DNA of 5,631 nucleotides from an uncultured Prevotella sp. (GTDB lineage: Bacteria; Bacteroidota; Bacteroidia; Bacteroidales; Bacteroidaceae), in NCBI GenBank assembly GCA_946999025.1, contig CAMQBP010000142.1, positions 1 to 5,631 of the forward strand, written 5' to 3'. The translations under genes were made by a program, and so were the position numbers. A model generated the notes under the pieces. It had not been told where the DNA came from and searched no databases. It saw only the letters and a program-made list of their open reading frames with translations. Each line of letters opens with the position of its first letter. The stretch's first letter is position 1. Positions 1 through 5,596 of this stretch are shown here, one piece after another.

Positions 1-42
1 CTCGCTTTCTGTCGAAACACATACATTTTTACAAATGCGATG

Positions 43-75
43 CAAAGTTAATCATAATTTTGAGATTTTTTACAA
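43..75 (-). promoter_or_regulatory. Candidate Bacteroidota promoter for a gene beyond the left edge
   Basis: On the minus strand TAACTTTG (43-50) matches the Bacteroidota -7 consensus TAnnTTTG. A TTG lies 22 bases upstream (73-75), near the usual 19-21 base gap to the -33 element. Transcription would begin near position 37 and run off the left end. An ATG at 24-26 on the minus strand opens a frame (MYVFRQKA) that reaches the edge, but eight codons are too few to call a gene, and this could equally be untranslated leader. Confidence 0.4.
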
Positions 76-276
76 GATATCACAAAAAAAATAGGTTAAA
101 TTGCTAACTTCAGATTGCAAAATATGATTTCTCAAGTGATTATTATATCATCATAACAACACCGATCTTATTCAACTACCACCAATTTCAGACAAACAAC
201 AGTAAAAAGATGGTAGTATTCGATGGCATACAAAATTTGAAAATTCTTAACATAAGACATTAGAAAACTCACGGAT

Positions 277-657
277 TTAAGGGCAAAATCCTGGCGATAT
301 TTTCAACCAACACTATGGGTGACACCAAATACGCGAATTTTACAAAGTATTGATATAAACAAACTTACGAACCTAAAAGCAGAAAACATGGAAGTTAACT
401 CTATGCATTTGGCATCAATAAGGGCGAATTCGGCATCTTAAAATCATGCTATAAGGGTGCAAAAGCTATCTTTTAGCACGACAAAAGCATGCATATAAGC
501 AGATTAAAGCATGGAGATAAGATAGCAACTCACTATTTTGACACTTCAAAAAAGCTAAAACAAAGAAAACTCGAGTTATTTTCTTAGGCTTATCTCAATG
601 TGTTAACGAGGGAAAAAGGCACTTGAAAACAAGCAAAAAATTTTACATATATAAGGG
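277..657 (+). repeat. Four dispersed copies of an (A/T)TAAGGG motif
   Basis: TTAAGGG occurs at 277-283 and ATAAGGG at 418-424, 451-457 and 651-657, all in the same orientation. The first three are followed by closely similar bases (GCAAAA, CGAATT, TGCAAA). On the other strand these read CCCTTAT or CCCTTAA. The spacing is irregular, so this is not a tandem array. It may be the visible core of a degenerate intergenic repeat family; I infer this from the recurrence alone. Confidence 0.4.
411..526. repeat. Cluster of small inverted and direct repeats
   Basis: Within 116 bases there are several repeats. GGCATC occurs at 411-416 and 432-437. A hairpin pairs GTGCAAAA (457-464) with TTTTAGCAC (471-479), with one bulged A and a six-base loop. 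GCTATCTT (465-472) faces AAGATAGC (519-526) as a perfect 8-bp inverted repeat. AAAGCATG occurs at 484-491 and again at 506-513. The hairpin and the 8-bp pairing use overlapping bases, so they would be alternative folds. The density is higher than in the flanking spacer and suggests a repeat element rather than a gene. Confidence 0.4.
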
Positions 658-658
658 T

Positions 659-685
659 AATCGCAACCTTAATTAAAATGCGATT
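659..685. repeat. 7-bp inverted repeat with a 13-base loop
   Basis: AATCGCA (659-665) pairs perfectly with TGCGATT (679-685). It starts two bases after the last ATAAGGG copy. No T-run follows on either strand, so I do not call it a terminator. Confidence 0.3.
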
Positions 686-750
686 GAAAATAAATGCCAT
701 CCGTAGGCAATTAGAAGAACGTTTTAAGGACGGACTGCAAATTACATGAC

Positions 751-808
751 TCCTCCTCAAATTGCCTCAATAATCTGTAGAAAGTGCAACGACACAATTT
801 GAGGAGGA
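751..808 (-). terminator. 14-bp inverted repeat just past the secreted-protein gene; possible 3'-end hairpin
   Basis: TCCTCCTCAAATTG (751-764) and CAATTTGAGGAGGA (795-808) are exact reverse complements separated by 30 bases. The hairpin starts eight bases after the stop codon of the gene at 817-1848, the place for a transcript-end or RNA-stabilising structure. No T-run follows it on the minus strand and the loop is long, so it is not a classical intrinsic terminator. The right arm contains GAGGAGGA directly before an ATG on the plus strand, but the frame that opens there (at 810) does not look like a protein, and Bacteroidota rarely rely on such sites. Confidence 0.5.
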
Positions 809-816
809 ATGAAGAA

Positions 817-1848
817 CTATTGCACCAATAGCTTTTTACCGTTTACAATGTAAATGCCACGTGGCAGGTCAGAGAGTCTTTCTACAAATACACGTTGTCC
901 TGACAGCGTGAATATTTTGTTTTCGTTTGCCCGCTTTGCTGTGGCATCTATCTCCTGTATACCATTTGTTACATTCACAGGTTGGATAAGTATTACAGAC
1001 GAGAATTTTTCGTTATAGTAAGGATCGCCTGCAGCGTCAAAGGTGTTATTTGATGTATTCAACACCCAAAATCCCTGAACCTCTTCGTTAGTGTTGACGT
1101 CAGTTCCTCTTCTGGATTTAATATAGAACTTACCGAAAAGGTTCGTCACATTCCCTGATTTAACATTTTTTCCTTTACCAGCCTTTTGCAAATCAAGTCC
1201 ATTGTTTGCCTCATTCAGGTTGTCTGTTACACCATTAAGGACATAACCTTTAAGCCAATCGGGAGCTGGCGTCTTGGTAGGATAACTCAACCACTTTTTA
1301 TCAACGGTTTGGAAAGCAACTTTTCCATTATTGAAGACGTGAGCCTTGAAGCATGCTGACTTGTTGGGAATTTGACCGGCCTTTACCTCATGTGTAGACA
1401 CCTTACCATCAATATAGTCGAGCAAAAATGCGTGTTGTTCATAGTCGTAGAATTTAATGGTATAGAGTTTACCATCCTCTGGTTTCTCTACATTAGTTTC
1501 ATCCAAATAGGCCAATATGGCTCGCTGTAAATCTATCTTTCTGTAATTTTGGGGTGCATAGCAGATAATTTTTAAGGTTATACGACTTTCTGCATTTAGT
1601 TTTGGATATCCCAAGCCATAATGGCTCAACAATAATTTCGCTGTCGCTAATTCTCCTTCCAGTATTTCATTATCGCTCTCTGTTGAACGGGGTTCAACCG
1701 TGTTATAGGTGGTATTTGTACGATTAGACATTACTTCACTGTTTGTTGTCTTTTGAATGCCCATACTGTTGCCGGCTGCAAGTGCGGTATTCCATTCAAT
1801 TGCAAAGCATAGAGAGATAGCGCAAAATAATTGTAATTTTGTGTTCAT
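817..1848 (-). CDS. Secreted protein of unknown function with a T9SS-like C-terminal tail
   Basis: This 343-residue protein starts with a signal peptide: MNTK, a hydrophobic stretch and a likely signal peptidase I site after ALA at residue 24. Residues 25-60 are rich in Ser, Thr and Asn. Residues 61-120 look helical and include GLGYP (78-82). Residues 121-290 look beta-rich with many aromatic residues. The last 45 residues resemble the short sorting tail of Prevotella-type exported proteins, with LSGQRV (315-320) and LPRGIYIVNGKK (328-339). Export by the Sec pathway is well supported; transfer across the outer membrane by the type IX system is inferred from the tail. I see no catalytic motif and do not recognise the central domain. 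The gene stands alone, with its own promoter about 50 bases upstream and a hairpin after the stop. The start is fixed by the signal peptide. The tail is shorter than classical 60-80 residue sorting domains. Confidence 0.88.
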   Translation of the reverse strand: MNTKLQLFCAISLCFAIEWNTALAAGNSMGIQKTTNSEVMSNRTNTTYNTVEPRSTESDNEILEGELATAKLLLSHYGLGYPKLNAESRITLKIICYAPQNYRKIDLQRAILAYLDETNVEKPEDGKLYTIKFYDYEQHAFLLDYIDGKVSTHEVKAGQIPNKSACFKAHVFNNGKVAFQTVDKKWLSYPTKTPAPDWLKGYVLNGVTDNLNEANNGLDLQKAGKGKNVKSGNVTNLFGKFYIKSRRGTDVNTNEEVQGFWVLNTSNNTFDAAGDPYYNEKFSSVILIQPVNVTNGIQEIDATAKRANENKIFTLSGQRVFVERLSDLPRGIYIVNGKKLLVQ

Positions 1849-1897
1849 AAATAAAAAAAATGTTGTTGTTAATTGATATAATTATTCAAATCGTCTG

Positions 1898-1931
1898 CAA
1901 AAGTAGCTATTTTTCCAAAATGCCATGCAAA
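1898..1931 (-). promoter_or_regulatory. Promoter of the secreted-protein gene
   Basis: On the minus strand TACTTTTG (1898-1905) matches the Bacteroidota -7 consensus TAnnTTTG. A TTTG (1928-1931) lies 22 bases upstream as the -33 element. Transcription would start near 1892, giving a 5' leader of about 45 AT-rich bases before the ATG at 1848. No Shine-Dalgarno sequence is present, which is normal for this phylum. Confidence 0.6.
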
Positions 1932-2033
1932 TAAAAATAAAATTTTAAACTGAACATTGCAAAATATTCAGCAAAATAAATATTTCCTAACTACAACACA
2001 AGTATCAAGAATTAACCAATTCTCATTTGACAC

Positions 2034-2068
2034 AAAAAGTGGAGCCTTGATATGATATCAGCTCCACT
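2034..2068 (-). terminator. Intrinsic terminator, minus strand
   Basis: AGTGGAGC (2038-2045) and GCTCCACT (2061-2068) form a perfect, GC-rich 8-bp stem. Inside it, TGAT and ATCA can extend the pairing past a two-base bulge. On the minus strand the stem runs directly into TTTTT (2038-2034), the layout of a Rho-independent terminator. The nearest large upstream gene on this strand ends at 2449, so the terminator fits best with the transcript starting near 2328. A second small hairpin, AGAATT-AACC-AATTCT (2008-2023), follows 11 bases further on. Confidence 0.7.
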
Positions 2069-2328
2069 CCACCGACCCTCCGTTAAACCCTATTGAAGAA
2101 TAAGGTCAGTTTGTATCTCGCTTGACATTTTAGAATACTCTTCGTAACTATTAAAGAGCATGAAAATAAATTTCCTAAAAACCACTATTCACAATTTGTC
2201 ATAACGAGATGATATGTTATTATTAGGATTACACGAATCTTTTAAAATTGTTTTTTATGCGTTTTGCAAAGTAGTTTATACGTAACTATCGGCTAACAGG
2301 AAAACAACTTGCATGAGCATTTAGCTTA
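2034..2328 (-). ncRNA. Candidate small RNA or micro-protein transcript of about 295 bases
   Basis: This interval is bounded by a consensus Bacteroidota promoter just upstream and an intrinsic terminator at its end, yet contains no ordinary gene. I do not recognise it as tmRNA, RNase P RNA, SRP RNA, 6S RNA or a riboswitch. Two short frames lie within it. A 14-codon frame starts about eight bases after the predicted transcript start (2276-2320, MLMQVVFLLADSYV). A 23-codon frame ends 22 bases before the terminator stem (2090-2161, MLFNSYEEYSK...). Either could be translated, but both are too short to call genes. The ends are predicted from motifs alone. Confidence 0.4.
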
Positions 2329-2333
2329 CCTTG

Positions 2334-2364
2334 CAAATATATAGAATATTATCATACACGTCAA
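2334..2364 (-). promoter_or_regulatory. Strong Bacteroidota-type promoter with no obvious gene behind it
   Basis: TATATTTG (2334-2341, minus strand) matches TAnnTTTG exactly, and TTG (2362-2364) lies 20 bases upstream, the ideal spacing. It is the best-matching promoter in the window. Transcription should start near 2328. The next clear coding start on this strand is 480 bases further on, behind a terminator and another promoter, so this promoter probably drives a separate short transcript. Confidence 0.6.
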
Positions 2365-2448
2365 TAGCTTTAAGATTTATTAAGATATCCCAACGCACCA
2401 CGCCCATGTACGATGTTGTTCAAAGAGCCAACAATTCACTTGGAATGC

Positions 2449-2607
2449 CTACAACACCCCAAGGGTGAACGCAATATAGACGAGCACAGCCAATAAAATC
2501 AAGAAAATGATGGTTTTGAATAGACAACTGGTCACTTTTTTAATAAAAAAAATGGCCAAAGCGATGGCAACTATACAAAAGATATACAAAGAAAAGTTTG
2601 AACTCAT
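2449..2607 (-). CDS. Small two-helix membrane protein, 52 residues
   Basis: The frame runs from ATG (2605-2607) to TAG (2449-2451). It has two hydrophobic helices, about residues 6-22 and 32-51, separated by the positive linker KKVTSCLFK (23-31). The second helix (TIIFLILLAVLVYIAF) uses many GC-containing codons such as GCT, GTG, CTC, GTC and GCG in an AT-rich area. It is therefore not simply a by-product of T-rich DNA. There is no in-frame ATG, GTG or TTG between this start and the upstream in-frame stop, so the start is unambiguous. The gene begins 74 bases after the stop of the pseudouridine synthase with no promoter box of its own, suggesting cotranscription. It has no signal-peptidase site and probably sits in the inner membrane. 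The function is unknown. The plus-strand frame opposite it (2507-2689) has no protein-like character. Confidence 0.65.
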   Translation of the reverse strand: MSSNFSLYIFCIVAIALAIFFIKKVTSCLFKTIIFLILLAVLVYIAFTLGVL

Positions 2608-2681
2608 TGAATCAATTACTCTAAAAACATGTTCATACTTGCGTTTGTTACAGAATTTTCAAACATCAAATACTCATTCAT

Positions 2682-3569
2682 TTATTTAAATAACTTCCTA
2701 AAAGCTGGAGGGATTTGCGTTTCAAATTCCATTGGCCGACGTGTCACCGGATGGGTAAAACAGAGCATATAGGCATGCAGACATAACCGACCAAGGGGAT
2801 TGTCACCATTGCCATACTTGAGATCTCCACACACAGGATGCCCTATATCGGCAGAATGGACGCGTATCTGATTCTTTCGTCCCGTTTCCAAGCGATATTC
2901 TACCAGCGAATGTTCGGTGGTACGATCTAAGGTATGAAAATGGGTAATGGCAAACTTTCCGCCGTTATCTACCGGACTGGAATAAGTAACGTATGCCTTG
3001 TTGTCTTTCAACCAACTCGTAATAACCCCCTCATCGTCTTCCATTTCGCCAGATACCACCGCCACATAACGACGATCGTACACAATGTCATGCCAGTTGT
3101 GTTCCAGCTCTTGTTCTGTCGCCATATCCTTGGCGTAAATCATCAGACCACTTGTTTCACGATCCAACCGATGCACAACGTGTGCCGTGCATTTCTGTTT
3201 GCTGTTTCTAAAATAGTCATCAAGAACCCTTTTCACGTTTAATGAAGAATGACCCGCAGCCATCGACAGGATTCCAACGTGCTTTTCAATCACAACCAAA
3301 TAACGATCTTCGTAGACAATCTTCAAATAGCGGTTTTTGAAGTTGATGTTTTTTTTAGACTTGCTCACCGCAATTTTCATTCCCGCCTCAAGCGGAAAAT
3401 CAAACTGCGTTACGCATTTACCATTCACGATGATGCCTTTTCCAGCCAACGTCGCCTTGATTTTACTCTTGCTTAGGTTGGTGACATGATTCAGCAACCA
3501 GTTTAACAGCGTGTCAGCTTGCGCCACCTCATAGCGGTCATAATCACCTTTCATCTTATTGATATCCAT
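2682..3569 (-). CDS. RluA-family RNA pseudouridine synthase
   Basis: This 295-residue enzyme should convert specific uridines in RNA, most likely 23S rRNA, to pseudouridine in the cytoplasm. Residues about 18-70 form an S4-like RNA-binding domain (SKIKATLAGKGIIVNGK), as in RluC and RluD. The catalytic domain follows. HRLDRETSG (133-141) is the family signature with catalytic Asp136. RKNQIRVH (231-238) and GHPVCGDLKYG (243-253) form the other conserved active-site segments, and LHAYMLCFTHP (264-274) the C-terminal core. Family membership is certain, but the target uridine cannot be read from the sequence, so no symbol is given. The length is normal and the frame intact. Met6 is an equally possible start, because homologues tend to begin close to the YEV strand (13-15). 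The gene lies 129 bases downstream of dapA with no clear promoter box in the gap. Confidence 0.93.
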   Translation of the reverse strand: MDINKMKGDYDRYEVAQADTLLNWLLNHVTNLSKSKIKATLAGKGIIVNGKCVTQFDFPLEAGMKIAVSKSKKNINFKNRYLKIVYEDRYLVVIEKHVGILSMAAGHSSLNVKRVLDDYFRNSKQKCTAHVVHRLDRETSGLMIYAKDMATEQELEHNWHDIVYDRRYVAVVSGEMEDDEGVITSWLKDNKAYVTYSSPVDNGGKFAITHFHTLDRTTEHSLVEYRLETGRKNQIRVHSADIGHPVCGDLKYGNGDNPLGRLCLHAYMLCFTHPVTRRPMEFETQIPPAFRKLFK

Positions 3570-3585
3570 CCAGTCTACTCTTCAC

Positions 3586-3597
3586 TCGCACGTGCGA
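3586..3597. promoter_or_regulatory. 12-bp perfect palindrome upstream of the pseudouridine synthase; possible operator
   Basis: TCGCACGTGCGA is a perfect, uninterrupted palindrome 16 bases upstream of the start codon at 3569. It is GC-rich in an AT-rich gap. With no loop it makes a poor RNA hairpin but a plausible site for a dimeric DNA-binding protein. No recognisable promoter overlaps it and no regulator gene is nearby, so the role is open and chance remains possible. Confidence 0.3.
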
Positions 3598-3698
3598 AAG
3601 TCTTGTCATTTATCTTGAATGCTTTCAGTCAGAGATGTTTCTTCCTCCATGCCTATCTAATGACATTCAAATCATTCATCCAACAATCCTGCTGTAAC

Positions 3699-4586
3699 TT
3701 AAATTCTTATCTCTTTCAAGATGTCAGCCATCTTTTCTTTGGTTTTAATCGTTGTGGGTACCAATGGCAAACGCAACACATTCTCAATGTACCCCATGTC
3801 GTTGAGCAAAGCCTTTACACCGGCAGGGTTACCATCAACGAACAAAAGACTGTATAGCTCGGTAAACATGTGGTGTATTCTCCGCGCAGCTTCGTATTCG
3901 CCTTGGAACTCAAGTCTAATCATTCTGGAAAATTCTCTTGGCAAAGCATTGCCGATGACTGATATCACACCAGCCGCACCACTGGCTATCATGGAGAACG
4001 TCAGCGCGTCGTCCCCACTGATGATATCAAACCTATCTGGTTTACCCTTGATGATTTCGTCCACCTGTTCGAGGCTTCCAGCCGCCTCTTTAATGCCAAC
4101 GATGTTTTCACAGTCGTGAGCCAACCGAACCGTTGTTTCGGCTTTCATGTTGACACCCGTGCGTCCCGGCACATTGTACATCACAACAGGAAGCGGACTG
4201 GCTGAAGCTATGGCCTTGAAATGTTGATACAATCCCTCTTGAGAGGGTTTGTTATAATAGGGACAGATACTCAAGATGCCGTCAATTCCAGACCAGTCTG
4301 TGGCTTTCATCTCCTCAATCACTGCTGCCGTATTGTTGCCTCCACAATACTTTAAGATTGGAACCAGCCCCTTGTTCTCTTCTTTAACCAACTCTGTGAT
4401 TTTGTTTTTCTCATCCAACGTCAAACACGGCGTCTCACCGGTTGTCGCCAAGATGCATAGGAAATCAACGCCACTATCCAATTGATAACGAATCAGTCGC
4501 CTCAACGCTGGATAATCTACTGCGCCATCCAACGTAAAAGGGGTCACTACAGCCACACCAAGTCCTCGAAAAATGTGATATCTCAT
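3699..4586 (-). CDS. dapA: 4-hydroxy-tetrahydrodipicolinate synthase
   Basis: DapA condenses pyruvate with aspartate semialdehyde, the first committed step toward diaminopimelate (for peptidoglycan) and lysine, in the cytoplasm. At 295 residues it has the family's usual length and is one TIM barrel plus a helical C-terminus. Visible active-site features are TTGET (48-52, the Thr pair), Tyr111 in PYYNKP, Tyr137 and Arg142 in YNVPGRTG, and the Schiff-base Lys166 in GIKEA. GDD (191-193) and NPAGVKALL (253-261) are also conserved family segments. Residue 47, before TTGET, is Ala where Gly is usual. In an ungapped alignment to E. coli DapA, several lysine-feedback residues differ (Leu57 for His53, Lys60 for His56, Ala88 for Glu84), so lysine inhibition is probably weak or absent; this is inference. 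The start is supported by the conserved GLGVAVVTPF at residues 8-17. A -7 box lies about 30 bases upstream. The permease gene ends 86 bases upstream. Confidence 0.96.
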   Translation of the reverse strand: MRYHIFRGLGVAVVTPFTLDGAVDYPALRRLIRYQLDSGVDFLCILATTGETPCLTLDEKNKITELVKEENKGLVPILKYCGGNNTAAVIEEMKATDWSGIDGILSICPYYNKPSQEGLYQHFKAIASASPLPVVMYNVPGRTGVNMKAETTVRLAHDCENIVGIKEAAGSLEQVDEIIKGKPDRFDIISGDDALTFSMIASGAAGVISVIGNALPREFSRMIRLEFQGEYEAARRIHHMFTELYSLLFVDGNPAGVKALLNDMGYIENVLRLPLVPTTIKTKEKMADILKEIRI

Positions 4587-4614
4587 AAATGTCTTTAATC
4601 TTACGATTTAATTG

Positions 4615-4650
4615 CAAATATAGTACTTTTAGCCGATAAAGCTAATCAAA
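4615..4650 (-). promoter_or_regulatory. Candidate dapA promoter
   Basis: TATATTTG (4615-4622, minus strand) is an exact match to the Bacteroidota -7 consensus TAnnTTTG and lies 28 bases upstream of the dapA start. The best -33 candidate, TTTG at 4647-4650, is 24 bases away, a little too far, so the -33 assignment is weak. A start near 4609 would leave a leader of about 22 bases. There is no room for a riboswitch between this box and the gene, so a lysine riboswitch here is unlikely. Confidence 0.5.
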
Positions 4651-4672
4651 CGCCAGAAAAAAAACATTTTAT

Positions 4673-5596
4673 TTACGACTTACTGCCCAGGAACAAGAAC
4701 ACCATGCTCAACAACACCAAAGCCAAGTCGACCGCTTTTCCCTTGAGATTCTTCTCGTGAAAGACAAAGGCTCCAAACAAGAAACTCACCAATACACTGC
4801 CTCTTCGCACCATGGAGACGATGGAAATCATGGCCTCAGGCTTACTCAAGGCATAGAAATAGACAAAATCGGCCATGCAAAGAAAAACACTGATGCCCAC
4901 TATCGACCACGACCAATGAAAAGGTGTGGTACGGTGACGGGTGGGATACCATATCAGTAACAAGACTATTCCCATCATGAAACACTGGTAAACATTATAC
5001 CAACCCTGTACCATCATTTTGTCCAACCCTACTCCTCCAGCTGTTACCGGAGCCATGAGATACTTGTCGTACAAGCCACTCACTGCTCCCAACAGTGCAG
5101 CAAGCACCAAAAGGAACAACCAGCGATTGTGCTTGAAGTCTATTCCCTCTTTCTTGCCCGACCTACTCAGCAGGTAGAACGACGTAATGGCCAGCAAAAC
5201 GCCAATCCATTGATATAGGTTCAGTTCTTCACCAAACACCAGCATGGCACCGACAAGTACCATCACGGGACGTGTAGCATTGATGGGACCAACAATGGTA
5301 AGCGGAAGATGCTTCATGGCAAAATAGCCACATATCCAAGAAGACAGTACGATACAACTCTTCAGTAGGATGTATCGGTGGGCTTCCCACCCTCCGGAGG
5401 AAACATGGAAGATGGTGTTGTCCAGCACACCGGTCGTTGCAGACAGGATGATGAATGGCAAAAAAATACACGAACAGAATAGTGTGTTCAGAAATAATAC
5501 AGGGATGACGGAATTGCCTGACAAGGCTTTTTTCTTGAAAACATCATAAAAACCCAGCAGTACCGCTGACAAGAAGGCAAGCAACAACCACTCCAT
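4673..5596 (-). CDS. EamA/DMT-superfamily permease, ten membrane helices
   Basis: This 307-residue inner-membrane protein belongs to the drug/metabolite transporter superfamily. It has about ten hydrophobic helices, near residues 2-20, 31-52, 75-93, 98-121, 126-143, 159-178, 198-216, 229-250, 263-279 and 288-304. They form two homologous EamA halves. Each half ends alike: a GEE or HEK motif (122-124, 280-282) before the last helix, then a short Ser-rich end (LLSRSGKK, FLGSKS). INATRPVMVLVGAMLVFGE (105-123) and SMVRRGSVLVSFLFGAFVF (261-279) are matching pore-lining segments. The substrate cannot be told; family members move amino acids, nucleotide-sugar precursors or other metabolites. Proximity to dapA is not enough to propose lysine export. 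The start ATG overlaps the stop of the upstream gene by one base (TGATG), so translation is probably coupled and the two genes share an operon. Length and frame are normal. Confidence 0.9.
   Translation of the reverse strand: MEWLLLAFLSAVLLGFYDVFKKKALSGNSVIPVLFLNTLFCSCIFLPFIILSATTGVLDNTIFHVSSGGWEAHRYILLKSCIVLSSWICGYFAMKHLPLTIVGPINATRPVMVLVGAMLVFGEELNLYQWIGVLLAITSFYLLSRSGKKEGIDFKHNRWLFLLVLAALLGAVSGLYDKYLMAPVTAGGVGLDKMMVQGWYNVYQCFMMGIVLLLIWYPTRHRTTPFHWSWSIVGISVFLCMADFVYFYALSKPEAMISIVSMVRRGSVLVSFLFGAFVFHEKNLKGKAVDLALVLLSMVFLFLGSKS

Larger units (their letters stand above)
76..750. other. Gene-free AT-rich spacer
   Basis: No open frame on either strand of this stretch looks like protein; stops are dense throughout. 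The right part, from about 276, carries repeated short motifs and small inverted repeats, which are listed separately. The left part (about 76-275) shows only weak structure, such as ACTACCA at 175-181 facing TGGTAGT at 211-217. I found no -7/-33 pair here good enough to call a promoter; CAAACTTA at 360-367 resembles a minus-strand -7 box but lacks a -33 partner. Confidence 0.6.

Noticed and set aside
1950..1971. Small inverted repeat CTGAA/TTCAG upstream of the secreted-protein promoter
   Set aside because: Five base pairs in AT-rich DNA are expected by chance.
2107..2152. Plus-strand TTGACA followed 17 bases later by TAACTA, resembling an E. coli sigma-70 promoter
   Set aside because: Bacteroidota use a different primary promoter consensus, and no plus-strand gene follows.
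2507..2689. Plus-strand 60-codon frame
   Set aside because: It lies antisense to the two-helix membrane gene and the end of the pseudouridine synthase. Its translation has no domain or signal character, and no promoter precedes it.
2934..3857. Three plus-strand frames opposite the pseudouridine synthase and the dapA end
   Set aside because: They are antisense shadows of well-supported genes, with His- and Phe-rich translations lacking any recognisable domain.
3721..4485. Plus-strand frames opposite dapA
   Set aside because: They mirror the codon structure of a clear enzyme on the other strand and have no independent support.
4587..4672. Possible lysine riboswitch or terminator between the permease and dapA
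   Set aside because: The gap is only 86 bases with no strong hairpin, and the -7 box leaves about 22 bases of leader, too short for a riboswitch.
4757..4960. Plus-strand frame opposite the permease
   Set aside because: It is an antisense shadow of the permease gene; its composition is unlike protein.
5229..5471. Minus-strand 80-codon frame rich in Cys and His
   Set aside because: It is a shifted frame inside the permease gene. The Cys/His content comes from the permease codons and the Cys/His spacing does not form a zinc-binding pattern.
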